DNA of 64,000 bases from positions 1 to 64,000 of the forward strand of contig NZ_JANAVJ010000028.1 in the NCBI RefSeq assembly GCF_024213375.1, given 5' to 3'. This stretch comes from Paenibacillus sp. MZ04-78.2 (GTDB lineage: Bacteria; Bacillota; Bacilli; Paenibacillales; NBRC-103111). Positions 48,234-56,139 of this stretch are shown here, piece after piece. Below the pieces are notes generated by a model. That model ran no database searches and was not told where the DNA came from. It saw only the letters and a list, made by a program, of their open reading frames with translations. A program made the translations under genes and the position numbers. Each line of letters begins with the position of its first letter. Position 1 is the first letter of the stretch.

Positions 48234-48454
48234 CTGTTGCCGGTCGGGAGTATGGGCTGGTCGGACGCCTCCAGCGTGTGGATTTTGGCGGCTAATTCTT
48301 GTGGGGTGAGCAGCCCTTTTTCCAGCAGCAGTTCGAGAAGGGCCCCCAGTAAGAGGGAGTTCCGGTAATGGTCTTCCTTGAGGTCCGCAAGCTTCGCGAT
48401 CCAAGCGATTTCATCCAAATGGGACGATATGCGGCGGTTCGGCATCTTCATCAT
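48230..48454 (-). CDS. Hypothetical protein (74 aa)
   Basis: The helical, leucine-rich protein MKMPNRRISSHLDEIAWIAKLADLKEDHYRNSLLLGALLELLLEKGLLTPQELAAKIHTLEA is probably cytosolic. Its stop overlaps the walJ stop by four bases on the opposite strand. AAGGATG precedes the start. No family recognised. Confidence 0.65.
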   Translation of the reverse strand: MMKMPNRRISSHLDEIAWIAKLADLKEDHYRNSLLLGALLELLLEKGLLTPQELAAKIHTLEASDQPILPTGNS

Positions 48455-48620
48455 CCTTCCTTGATCGGGTGCAGGCTATGTTCTTATTCTAGTCTAGCTT
48501 TAGGGAAATCATTCCTCTTTTTTAGTTTTTGAGATTGACAGATTTTACGGTACAATGGATACAGCAGATTTTTCGGCCTCGGATGGGGTGCGGAGCGGGA
48601 TGGAACAGGGGGCGGCAGCG

Positions 48621-49841
48621 GTGAGTTTGTTTGACGACGATTTTTATTCGACGAGGGCACCCCGAAGGGAGACTTGGCGCTTGCCGTCCGGTCGGCCCGG
48701 TGTCAGGCTGCCGACGTGGCTGCTTCCGGCCGTAGGCGGTGCCGTTGTAACGGCGGCCTTGTTCATGCTGTTTGATCGGGAGACAGGGCATGATTCGCTG
48801 CCGAAGGCGGCAGCGGTGATGGCCGCTCCGGGAGCGGCGACTGGCGGAGGGATCGATGCCGAGCGGCTGATGAGCGATACGGTGGTCGGCGCGGCAGCGA
48901 AGGTATCGCCGACGATTGTGAGCATTATCGGCTCCCGTCGGGAGGGAGAGAAGGAAAACGCACGCGGCGGCGCGGTGGGGCTCGGTTCGGGCGTTATTTT
49001 TGCCCGGGCGGGGGATCAGGTACGTATTGTGACGAACAACCACGTCGTGGAAGGGTTCCAGCAGTTGGATGTCACCACCATCACCGGCGAGCGCCGTAAG
49101 GCGACGTTGATCGGGCGCGATCAGATTACGGATTTGGCCGTACTGGAGATTGACGGAAGCGGGATCAAGCAGATTGCCGAATTCGGCGATTCGGATACGC
49201 TCAAGCCGGGAGAGACGGCGTTAGCCGTAGGCAATCCGCTCGGACTCGGGTATGCGCCGACGGTGACTCGGGGCATTATTAGCTGGCCCAAGCGGACGAT
49301 TCCCGTATCGCTCGGCCGCGAAGGCGAGTTCGACTGGGAGATGGAGGTCATCCAGACGGATGCGGCCATCAATCAAGGGAACAGCGGCGGCGCTCTCGTG
49401 AATCTGGACGGTAAGGTCGTCGGCATCAACACGCTCAAGGTCGCGGATATGGGCGTAGAGGGCCTCGGCTTCGCAATCCCGATCAACCAAGCGCGATCGA
49501 TTATTGAGACGCTGATCAAGGACCAAAAAATCAAGCGTCCTTACATCGGCGTGGTGACGCAGGATTTGCAGTCGTATGCGGGCATCGAAAGCTTGAAGCT
49601 GCCGTCGGATGTCAAGAAAGGTGTCCTGGTGATCGACGCTATCGGTCCGGGTAAGGATGCGGGGCTGAAAACCAGCGACGTGATCGTGGAGCTGGACGGC
49701 AAGCCGGTCGACGGTACGCTGGCGCTGCGCAAATACATTTACGGGCACAAAAAGATCGGGGAAAAGCTCGCCGTCACGTATTATCGGGGAGCGAAGAAGA
49801 ATACGGTTCAGGTCACGCTGGCCGAGCTAAAGGACCGCTAA
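48621..49841 (+). CDS. htrC: HtrA-family serine protease (HtrC/YycK type)
   Basis: From a GTG with GGGGG eight bases upstream the protein begins MSLFDDDFYSTRAPRRETW, has a membrane anchor (about residues 37-58) and an extracytoplasmic trypsin-like domain. The triad is visible: His in VTNNHVVEG, Asp in ITDLAVLEID, Ser in QGNSGGALVN. A C-terminal PDZ domain follows (YIGVVTQDLQSY... DVIVELDGKPVDGTLALRKYI). It degrades or refolds damaged exported proteins. In-frame ATGs at 48555 and 48600 could lengthen it. Sixth gene at the wal locus, as in Bacillus. Confidence 0.93.
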   Translation: MSLFDDDFYSTRAPRRETWRLPSGRPGVRLPTWLLPAVGGAVVTAALFMLFDRETGHDSLPKAAAVMAAPGAATGGGIDAERLMSDTVVGAAAKVSPTIVSIIGSRREGEKENARGGAVGLGSGVIFARAGDQVRIVTNNHVVEGFQQLDVTTITGERRKATLIGRDQITDLAVLEIDGSGIKQIAEFGDSDTLKPGETALAVGNPLGLGYAPTVTRGIISWPKRTIPVSLGREGEFDWEMEVIQTDAAINQGNSGGALVNLDGKVVGINTLKVADMGVEGLGFAIPINQARSIIETLIKDQKIKRPYIGVVTQDLQSYAGIESLKLPSDVKKGVLVIDAIGPGKDAGLKTSDVIVELDGKPVDGTLALRKYIYGHKKIGEKLAVTYYRGAKKNTVQVTLAELKDR

Positions 49842-49976
49842 TGTAACTTTGGTAGGCGGTTGTTAGGGGAAACTGTAAGTCATGGCCGCGTTTGGGGAAC
49901 AATAAATGCGGGGGCCGAATCGGAGCGAAACGGTGTGCGATTTTATTAGGGTTAAAAGAAAAAGGGGTCTTATCTT

Positions 49977-50144
49977 ATGCACGTAGTTTGTAAAGATCAT
50001 CTGGAGCTGGCCATTGATATGTTCGTGGATGAATATGAGGATGCGCCGGACATCGTGGACTTGGAGGAAGTGAAGTTTACGGGCTGGGACCCGCCTCCGC
50101 ATTGCGAACGGTGTGCCGAGCCGGGGCGGTTCTTGGTTGTGTAG
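49977..50144 (+). CDS. CxxH/CxxC small protein
   Basis: The 55-residue protein MHVVCKDHLELAIDMFVDEYEDAPDIVDLEEVKFTGWDPPPHCERCAEPGRFLVV has CKDH near the start and CERC near the end, a spaced Cys/His pair able to hold zinc. This is the small CxxH/CxxC protein family found between the htrA-like gene and rlmH in Bacillus and Paenibacillus. AAAGGGG precedes the ATG. Function unknown. Confidence 0.85.
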   Translation: MHVVCKDHLELAIDMFVDEYEDAPDIVDLEEVKFTGWDPPPHCERCAEPGRFLVV

Positions 50145-50285
50145 GAGTTTGGCGGTTATGGTGAACAAGATAAAGTGATTGTGGGAGGGCTGGCTTGGTG
50201 CGGTCTTCCTTTTTTGTAGCATTAAAAATTCAAGGCACCCCGAATAGAACAGGTAAAGGATAAACGAGAGAGGAAGAACAAGCGG

Positions 50286-50765
50286 ATGAACATTCAGATT
50301 ATCGCAGTAGGTAAATTGAAGGAGACTTATCTGGTGCAGGGGATCGCCGAGTACGTCAAGCGCTTGGGAGCTTACGCCAAGGTACAGATCATCGAGGTGC
50401 CGGACGAGAAGGCGCCGGAATCCATGAGCGCCGCGGAGGAGGTGCAGGTGAGGCAGCGCGAGGGCGAGCGCATTCTCGCGAAGCTGCATGGCGACGCCTA
50501 CGTGGTGGCGCTTGCCATCGACGGGAAGCCGCTGTCGAGCGAGGAGCTCGCGCGGCAAGTGCAAGACCTTGCCACGTACGGGCGTAGCCACATGGCTTTT
50601 GTTATCGGGGGCTCGCTTGGCCTCGCCCCCGAAGTGCTTGCGCGCGCCGACCTCAAGCTCTCGTTCGGGCGTATGACGCTGCCGCACCAGCTCATGCGGC
50701 TGGTGCTGGTGGAGCAGGTGTACCGGGCGTTTAAGATTATGCGGGGGGAACCATACCATAAGTGA
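50286..50765 (+). CDS. rlmH: 23S rRNA (pseudouridine-1915-N3)-methyltransferase RlmH
   Basis: The 159-residue SPOUT methyltransferase (the OrfX of staphylococci) has [26 protein letters not shown] at the start, the knot signature [45 protein letters not shown], and ends GEPYHK. The C-terminal YHK-stop is encoded by the sequence that SCC cassettes use as their insertion site in staphylococci, and here it overlaps the first of three repeated att-like sites. Confidence 0.98.
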   Translation: MNIQIIAVGKLKETYLVQGIAEYVKRLGAYAKVQIIEVPDEKAPESMSAAEEVQVRQREGERILAKLHGDAYVVALAIDGKPLSSEELARQVQDLATYGRSHMAFVIGGSLGLAPEVLARADLKLSFGRMTLPHQLMRLVLVEQVYRAFKIMRGEPYHK

Positions 50766-50774
50766 CGGCGAAAA
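50756..50774 (+). repeat. att-like site 1 (end of rlmH)
   Basis: CCATAAGTGACGGCGAAAA covers the last codons of rlmH plus flank. It is repeated exactly at 51467. The CATAAGTGA part equals the conserved heart of the staphylococcal SCC attachment site, which also lies on the last codons of rlmH. Confidence 0.75.
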
Positions 50775-51005
50775 TTTTTCGAATTAATCGCTTGCTGGGG
50801 GCGGAGGGTCTCCGCTAGGGGCAGGGATTGGGATGGGCTGCCTCCACCGGGGAAGAACGCTGCGCAGGCGGGCGCGTTCGGGCTGCTGGAGTGTTCAGAA
50901 TTGTCACCTCACACTCACAACAGAGGAACGCAATACGCTACTCACATCACTTGATTTACAAGAAATGGGCTGTGCTATACTCGAATAGAAAGCGAGGTTG
51001 AACCC

Positions 51006-51257
51006 ATGACACCGAATGCCCAAACGTTCAGGAAAGCGCTGGAAACTATATTTTCAGATGCGCGGGAGCGTGGTCAAGAGTACGTCGATGTCGTCTCCGG
51101 GGAACTTCATGCGAAAATAGGGGGATACCCATCCTCGAACCATCGGATGCCTACGTGTTGCTCCGTCATGCGGCAGCACATGAAAGCCGCCGATATGGAG
51201 CTGTCTGCTCCTCCTAAAGGCAAAGGAGCCGAGCTGAGGATCAGATACTATCTGTAA
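51006..51257 (+). CDS. Small conserved-looking protein (83 aa) of unknown function
   Basis: The protein TPNAQTFRKALETIFSDARERGQEYVDVVSGELHAKIGGYPSSNHRMPTCCSVMRQHM... ends ELRIRYYL. The GELHxxxGGYPxxNHRMPxCCxVM core looks strongly conserved and I recall similar small proteins near restriction or HNH-type genes, without an assigned function. GAGG lies before the ATG and a TATACT -10 about 30 bp upstream. It is the only gene between att-like sites 1 and 2. Confidence 0.65.
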   Translation: MTPNAQTFRKALETIFSDARERGQEYVDVVSGELHAKIGGYPSSNHRMPTCCSVMRQHMKAADMELSAPPKGKGAELRIRYYL

Positions 51258-51360
51258 GGAAACCGGAAGTCGCTCTTTTGGCGAATCATCGGGTCAGAGA
51301 AGCCTTGTTCTTTCAAACTGTAAAGCGATCATGGCCGAGGATCATATAATAGAGTACCTC

Positions 51361-51475
51361 GATGCCGACCTTAAACCCTCATTCGGGCGCATGACTCTGC
51401 CACACCAGCTCATGTGCTCTGCTGGAGCAGGTGTATCAGGCGATTATATTAATCGGGGGAACAGTGCCATAAGTG
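51361..51475 (+). pseudogene. Decayed copy of the rlmH 3' end
   Basis: The stretch matches rlmH from GCCGACCTCAAG to the stop ([17 protein letters not shown] is read where rlmH has [17 protein letters not shown]), then has a two-base loss after CTCATG and further changes, but the final CCATAAGTGACGG is kept exactly. Most differences before the frameshift are silent or third-position changes, so this is a copy from a diverged rlmH rather than a recent duplication. It is probably left by an earlier cassette exchange. Confidence 0.85.
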
Positions 51476-51485
51476 ACGGCGAAAA
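51467..51485 (+). repeat. att-like site 2
   Basis: An exact 19-bp copy of site 1 (CCATAAGTGACGGCGAAAA) at the end of the decayed rlmH tail. The 711-bp interval between sites 1 and 2 has the form of a small cassette. Confidence 0.75.
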
Positions 51486-51589
51486 GTTGGGGTTATCAAG
51501 AGTCCGAGATCAGATTTTAATGTTAGAGAGAAAGTTCAGGAGCGAGTAATTCGAGTGGTGTTCCTGTATCTTAATCGAGGGTGTGTGTC

Positions 51590-51606
51590 GTGAGTGACGG
51601 AAAAAT
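51590..51606 (+). repeat. att-like site 3 (degenerate)
   Basis: GTGAGTGACGGAAAAAT keeps AGTGACGG and the A-run of sites 1 and 2 but not the CATA part. A further GGGAAGAACG match to the flank of site 1 occurs about 50 bp on (51645). Could be an older cassette border; weaker than the other two. Confidence 0.45.
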
Positions 51607-51747
51607 TCTAATTGATAATACGCTTTTCCATTATCGTTTGCTTTCAGGGAAGAACGTCCATGTTGGTCGAGACTGATGGTCTGTAATGTCCTGTTGTTTA
51701 CTTCCATATATTAGTGTGGGATAATTTGAATAGAGGGGGCGTTTGTA

Positions 51748-52818
51748 ATGACTAAAATTGTTACTTTCTATAATCATAAAGGTGGGGTGTCTAAAACCAC
51801 TTCAATTTTTAATCTGGCGCATCTATTGGCAGAAAAAAAGAAAAAGACGCTGGTTGTTGATGCAGACCCACAATGTAATATTACGGAAATTTTGCTTTCT
51901 CCAGTAATCGATACTTTAGATGAGAAGCAATTAAATACTGGAAGTGATTTGGATATTCCAGGGACGAGTTTGCTTGATGTTTTAAAACCGAGAATTGAAG
52001 GAGATATGTCGTCCATTAGAATAGATGATATTGTTGTCAATGAGATAAATCCATACTTACATCTATTAAAAGGCGATGTTTCATTGAGTAGTATAGAAGA
52101 TGCGCTTGCAGAAGCACATACTCAACGTTTCTCTACAAAAACCCATGAAAAGAAAACGTACGTTGCAGTTGCCGACTTTTTAAATAGGTTTGGCGCGGCA
52201 GGAGAATATGACTACATACTGATCGATGTCGGGCCGAGCTCGGGAGCGTTGACTCGTACATGCTTTTTATCCTGTGATGCTTTTTTTATCCCTACAGCGC
52301 CTGACCGGTTTAATGTACAAGCTATTCATACACTTGCAAAAATATTGGAACGTTGGCTTGAAGAACATCAGCAAATTTACGAGCAGTTTCTATCCTTAGG
52401 TTTGCCTGTAAAAAGAGGTAAGCCCCAATTTCTTGGTACAACTGTCCAACAGTTCAAACGCAGTAATAAAAGACCAAAACCTGGGTTTCAAATGTGGATG
52501 AATAGAATTCCTCAAAGTGTCGAAAAAAAGTTGTTTCCAGTGCTTAAGAGGTTTTCTACATCAGAAGTTGATTTGACATCAGGTCTTACTAGCTCTCAGA
52601 TAGCTGCAACAGAAATCTCTGATTTTGGAAGTTTAGCCCCACTTATGCAAGAAACAGGAAAGGCTGTATTTCAATTCAGTAGACAAGACACTATAATAAT
52701 CACGGAAAGTGGATCTCCTTGGGGAGGCAGTACTTGGTTGGATGGTCAAGCAAGGATGGAACAATTTAAATCAGAATTTGAAAAATTAGTAACGCGCTTG
52801 GAGTTGATAACAAAGTGA
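51748..52818 (+). CDS. ParA/Soj-type ATPase of the accessory island
   Basis: The 356-residue protein begins TKIVTFYNHKGGVSKTTSIFNLAHLLAEKKKKTLVVDADPQCN: a deviant Walker A (KGGVSKTT, with Ser in place of the usual Gly) and Walker A'. Walker B is YDYILIDVGPSSGALTRTCFLSCDAFFIPTAPD (about residue 155). An extra C-terminal region of about 90 residues (from QMWMNRIPQSVEKKLFP) is not in Soj. No ParB or parS is nearby. Base composition is clearly more AT-rich than the chromosome. GAGGGGGCG precedes the ATG. The stop overlaps the next start by four bases, so it works with that protein. Confidence 0.85.
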   Translation: MTKIVTFYNHKGGVSKTTSIFNLAHLLAEKKKKTLVVDADPQCNITEILLSPVIDTLDEKQLNTGSDLDIPGTSLLDVLKPRIEGDMSSIRIDDIVVNEINPYLHLLKGDVSLSSIEDALAEAHTQRFSTKTHEKKTYVAVADFLNRFGAAGEYDYILIDVGPSSGALTRTCFLSCDAFFIPTAPDRFNVQAIHTLAKILERWLEEHQQIYEQFLSLGLPVKRGKPQFLGTTVQQFKRSNKRPKPGFQMWMNRIPQSVEKKLFPVLKRFSTSEVDLTSGLTSSQIAATEISDFGSLAPLMQETGKAVFQFSRQDTIIITESGSPWGGSTWLDGQARMEQFKSEFEKLVTRLELITK

Positions 52819-53483
52819 GTTTTGTAGCTAAAAATCATTTTGTTGCGTTTATTGACTTACTTGGCTTCTCAAGTATGGTTAAGAAGGACTTGGAAGCGCC
52901 TGATGGAACCAATAAATACATGGAGGAGTTATTTCGAGTCCATCAAGAAACTATTCAACTTGCTGGGGGAGTAATTAATTTAGATGTAGTTCAGTTTTCT
53001 GATTCTGTAATTTTGGCGACTGAATTCAAAAAAGAGAACTTTAATGAGTTTCTATGGTTGATTACTAAATATCAATTCACTCTTTTTTCAAGAGGCATAC
53101 TTTCAAGAGGCGGTGTCGCGTATGGGAAACATTACTATAACAATGGCTTTCTGTACAGTTTAGGTCTGATTGAGGCGTATAACATAGAAAGTAAAATAGC
53201 TAAAAATCCACGAGTGATAGTGTCGAGTGATCTTTTAGAGCTTTTATACGAGAATGAAGAGGCCATGGTTACCAGTAAGCTACCTTTGATAAAAGAAAAC
53301 GATGGTTTATTGTTTTTGGACTATCTTAGCTTCTGTGAGGATGGAATAGAATTGTTTTTAGATACTATAACTCGTGGATTAGAAAATGGAGATCCAAAAG
53401 TTCGCGAAAAGTACAATTGGTTAAGTGATTATATAAAATATAAATTTCCTGAGGCAAACCTCTCCAACAATAGATTTAAATGA
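52815..53483 (+). CDS. Class III nucleotidyl-cyclase-like protein coupled to the ParA-type ATPase
   Basis: The 222-residue protein reads VAFIDLLGFSSMVKK near the start and DVVQFSDSVILATE at about residue 57. These match the two metal-binding aspartates of class III nucleotidyl cyclases (FxDxxGF and GDxxL), here D14 and D63. GGVAYGKHYYNNGFLYSLGLIEAYNIESKIAKNPRVIVSSDLLELL resembles the later cyclase core, including the segment that ends in ..IlVS. Cyclase-type enzymes make cyclic nucleotides; in bacterial defence (Pycsar) they make cCMP or cUMP. Activity here is inferred. The start is GTG within the ATPase stop (GTGA). Confidence 0.65.
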   Translation: MSFVAKNHFVAFIDLLGFSSMVKKDLEAPDGTNKYMEELFRVHQETIQLAGGVINLDVVQFSDSVILATEFKKENFNEFLWLITKYQFTLFSRGILSRGGVAYGKHYYNNGFLYSLGLIEAYNIESKIAKNPRVIVSSDLLELLYENEEAMVTSKLPLIKENDGLLFLDYLSFCEDGIELFLDTITRGLENGDPKVREKYNWLSDYIKYKFPEANLSNNRFK

Positions 53484-53533
53484 AAAGACCCATTATTAAA
53501 AAGATGGCCTACTCGCCTCCACCAAGCCAAACC

Positions 53534-53565
53534 AAAGGAGAACGTTCGCCACAGCGTTCTCCTTT
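53534..53565. terminator. Strong hairpin after the ATPase-cyclase pair
   Basis: AAAGGAGAACG / CGTTCTCCTTT, 11-bp stem with a 10-base loop. It has no long T-run but lies 50 bp past the stop and is likely to end the two-gene transcript. Confidence 0.5.
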
Positions 53566-53578
53566 GCGGCATTCTGTA

Positions 53579-53761
53579 TCACTCATTCATTGCCTCCTTC
53601 GCTTCCCTTTGTCTATAAGCGTCTCCAAGCCCAATGGACTCATAGAAATCGCGCATTATATCGTCTATGCGCCTCGAAACAATATCGTGCTTCTCCTCTG
53701 GGATGAACTCCAACATACAGTCAATGATAGCCTGTTCAAGCGCGGCATTTTCTGTATACAA
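53579..53761 (-). CDS. Possible small protein (60 aa)
   Basis: The frame reads YTENAALEQAIIDCMLEFIPEEKHDIVSRRIDDIMRDFYESIGLGDAYRQREAKEAMNE, a protein-like, helical and acidic sequence. The only start is TTG without a ribosome site, so it may be the tail of a longer lost gene. No family recognised. Confidence 0.4.
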   Translation of the reverse strand: MYTENAALEQAIIDCMLEFIPEEKHDIVSRRIDDIMRDFYESIGLGDAYRQREAKEAMNE

Positions 53762-53867
53762 AATAATATATACGCATCACTTTTACATCGTAACGTTAAA
53801 GTTTAAGTTCACAACAGGCAACACAAGCGAGGTGAGAGGTCTTATGAGATTCTTGTGAAGACAGTAA

Positions 53868-53900
53868 AACCCACATTTACGGGCTTCTAAATGTGGGGTT
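53868..53900. repeat. Inverted repeat in the gap before the recombinase genes
   Basis: AACCCACATTTA and TAAATGTGGGGTT pair across an eight-base loop and are followed by GTTC. May be a terminator or the hairpin of a lost small element. The rest of 53762-54035 shows nothing recognisable. Confidence 0.5.
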
Positions 53901-54035
53901 GTTCATCCGCACAAACAGTGGAGACGTTATGGGGAGTGAGGTTGTAAAGACTAACAGAGCGCCCAGTTACCTAACCATGACAAGTAAGTAAATCGTTGGA
54001 ATGAATCCGTTGAATAGAAATCGCTTTTCAATAAC

Positions 54036-55664
54036 TTAGATAACGATTTCGATTTTCTCCCGCTTCTGCTGGGAATAATCCGCCGTTGCTGCAACCGGAG
54101 ACGGGAAAAAATAGGAATCCATGTTTTCGTCAAAGCTCAGTTCAATCGTCTCAATCTTCTTACTGGTGTTTACGGTAATCCGCTTGATGAACAGGTGCAT
54201 TAACGTTTTTCGCTGTTCGAATGGCGCGGTGGTAAGTACCTGATTAAATCCATGAATCAACTCGCGCACCTGTTCGAAAGCGATAGGAGACGTATTGCCT
54301 TCGGTTAGTTCAAGCTCCAGTCGGGACCTCTCCGCTCGAAACTTGATTAAATCGGCCTGAATCTCCTGCATTCTCTCAGCGACGGTTGACTTATCGAGTT
54401 TATTTTGCTCGAATGCATCAAGGTAGCGGCGCTTTCTGGACTCAGCCTGTTCTAATTGGCTTTTAATGTGTTCTAGCTCCGCTTGGAGCGGTACTGTCCG
54501 GGTCGTGAGTCTGTGGTTAATTTTGTCCACGATGGCCTTTAGAATACGGTCTTTGGACAGTACTCGCGTTAACCGATTCATTACTTCATCCTCGGCCTCC
54601 TGCTTCCGAATGCTATTGGCTGAGCACACGCTGCTTCCCTTACTTCGGAAAGCTCCACACGAATAATACAGGCGATTTACGATTTCTCCAGTCTTCGTTT
54701 TGCTCTGTGTACGGCTGGCGACCATCGCCGCGCCACACTTCGGACAGCGTATTAACCCGGATAGCAGGAACTCACCGTCAAAGATACGGGATGGTGTGAA
54801 TGATTTCTTCTGGTGGAGGAATTGGACTTTCTCCCATAACGCATCATGAATAATGGCTTCGTGCTTTCCATCTACGATAATCGGTGTGGCGTTCTTTCCT
54901 CGCCTCCGCATGTCACTCCAGTTCTCGTAGCGGTTGTAGCGGATTTTACCGTTATAAAATGGGTTATTCAGGATTTCCTTTACTGCACTCGTGGAGAAGG
55001 TGTTCCCGGTCTTGGTCGTATAACCGCTGTGGTTTAGTTCGTTGGCGATGCTCTTTAACCCGCGTCCGGCAGCGTAAAGCTTGAATATCTTTCGGACAAT
55101 AATCGCCTCAGCTTCTACAACAATGACCTTCGATCGCCCCGAAGGGTCGCCGGGGTCAGGGACAACCCGATACCCCAGCGGCAACTTACCGTTGTGTTCT
55201 CCTTTTTCGGCGCGATGTCTCATGCCCATTTTGACGTTATCTACAATTGTATTCCGCTCTAATTCGCTGACGGCCCCCATCATTTGTAACGCGAAATTTC
55301 CCATCGATGTTTCTGTCTCGAAGTTTTCAGTGAAAGAGCGGAAGGTCACGTTATACATTTTCAATTGGTTCAAGATGTGAAGAAGATCATAGGTTTTCCG
55401 CGCTAGTCGGTTGATTTTCCATACAAGAACCATATCAAAACGTTTGTTTTCAGCATCCTTCAGTAACCGTTGGAGCTCATATCTGCCTTCTGTGCTTTTT
55501 CCGCTCACACCCGAATCTTCATACACATCGTATATCTCTTTCCCATATAATTTACAATAATCACTTAACACTTTACGTTGTGCCTTGATGGAGTAACCAT
55601 GTTTAGCTTGGTCTTCGGTGCTCACACGCGCATAAATGGCAACTTTGATCGGTTTACTGGTCAT
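54036..55664 (-). CDS. Large serine recombinase (Ccr-like), third of the recombinase operon
   Basis: The 542-residue protein has the catalytic domain VAIYARVSTEDQAKHGYSIKAQ, with the nucleophile Ser at about residue 16, and the arginines of VWKINRLARKTYDL and ELERNTI. A recombinase domain follows (about 165-290), then a zinc ribbon (CPKCGAAM ... CSAN) and a coiled coil (about 390-460, LEHIKSQLEQAESRKRRYLDAFEQN). Length equals the usual CcrB size. It would integrate and excise the island by strand exchange. It is read away from the primase-polymerase gene. Confidence 0.93.
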   Translation of the reverse strand: MTSKPIKVAIYARVSTEDQAKHGYSIKAQRKVLSDYCKLYGKEIYDVYEDSGVSGKSTEGRYELQRLLKDAENKRFDMVLVWKINRLARKTYDLLHILNQLKMYNVTFRSFTENFETETSMGNFALQMMGAVSELERNTIVDNVKMGMRHRAEKGEHNGKLPLGYRVVPDPGDPSGRSKVIVVEAEAIIVRKIFKLYAAGRGLKSIANELNHSGYTTKTGNTFSTSAVKEILNNPFYNGKIRYNRYENWSDMRRRGKNATPIIVDGKHEAIIHDALWEKVQFLHQKKSFTPSRIFDGEFLLSGLIRCPKCGAAMVASRTQSKTKTGEIVNRLYYSCGAFRSKGSSVCSANSIRKQEAEDEVMNRLTRVLSKDRILKAIVDKINHRLTTRTVPLQAELEHIKSQLEQAESRKRRYLDAFEQNKLDKSTVAERMQEIQADLIKFRAERSRLELELTEGNTSPIAFEQVRELIHGFNQVLTTAPFEQRKTLMHLFIKRITVNTSKKIETIELSFDENMDSYFFPSPVAATADYSQQKREKIEIVI

Positions 55665-55706
55665 GGTCTGAAGTCCCTTCTTGTGAATTAATCCAAATTA
55701 AGCTGT

Positions 55707-56123
55707 TTATTTTCGAAAAGCAGTGTTGTATTCATATTCGTATACGGCTGCTAACATTTGAAGCGTATACCTTCCAGAAGGCGTCGAGAAATCGAGGTTT
55801 TCCGTCACGGAACGAACCTGGACATGTCGCTGTTGAAGTTCGTTCACAAGGGAGATAAGCTCGATTGTTTTTCGAGACAGCCTATCTATCCTCCACACCA
55901 GTACCTCATGGAACTGCTGCTTTTCAGCGTCCTCCAGCAAGCGTTGAAGTGAATGGCGTCTTTCTATGCTAATCCCGCTTACGCCTTCGTCCACATACTC
56001 CGCGTAGATTTCTATTTCGTTGGCTTCGCAGTATGCGCGCAACGCTTGAAGCTGGTTATCCAACCCTTCCTGTTCTTGATTCACACGTGCATAGATGGCT
56101 ACTTTCGTTTTATTCGTTGTCAT
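55707..56123 (-). CDS. Truncated serine recombinase with the catalytic serine replaced
   Basis: The 138-residue protein has only the catalytic domain: KVAIYARVNQEQEGLDNQLQALRAYCEANEIEIY. Where active enzymes have YARVS, it has YARVN. DEGVSG, VLVWRIDRLSRKTIEL and VTENLDFSTPSGRYTLQMLAAV are kept, but the ELER helix reads EYEY and the protein stops soon after. The frame is clean, with a good ribosome site (GAAGGGAG) and a 16-bp gap from the upstream recombinase, so it may be a maintained, catalytically dead partner or regulator rather than debris. Confidence 0.85.
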   Translation of the reverse strand: MTTNKTKVAIYARVNQEQEGLDNQLQALRAYCEANEIEIYAEYVDEGVSGISIERRHSLQRLLEDAEKQQFHEVLVWRIDRLSRKTIELISLVNELQQRHVQVRSVTENLDFSTPSGRYTLQMLAAVYEYEYNTAFRK

Positions 56124-56139
56124 AGTGAAAAATCTCCCT

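Noticed and set aside
48535-48556. TTGACA with TACAAT as a promoter for htrC
   Set aside because: Only 10 bp separate the two hexamers, too short for sigma-A.
48522-49043. 173-codon minus-strand frame opposite the htrC start
   Set aside because: Antisense to a gene with an intact catalytic triad; basic mirror-frame composition.
51510-51707. 65-codon minus-strand frame across att site 3
   Set aside because: No ribosome site and overlaps repeat DNA; no protein-like pattern.
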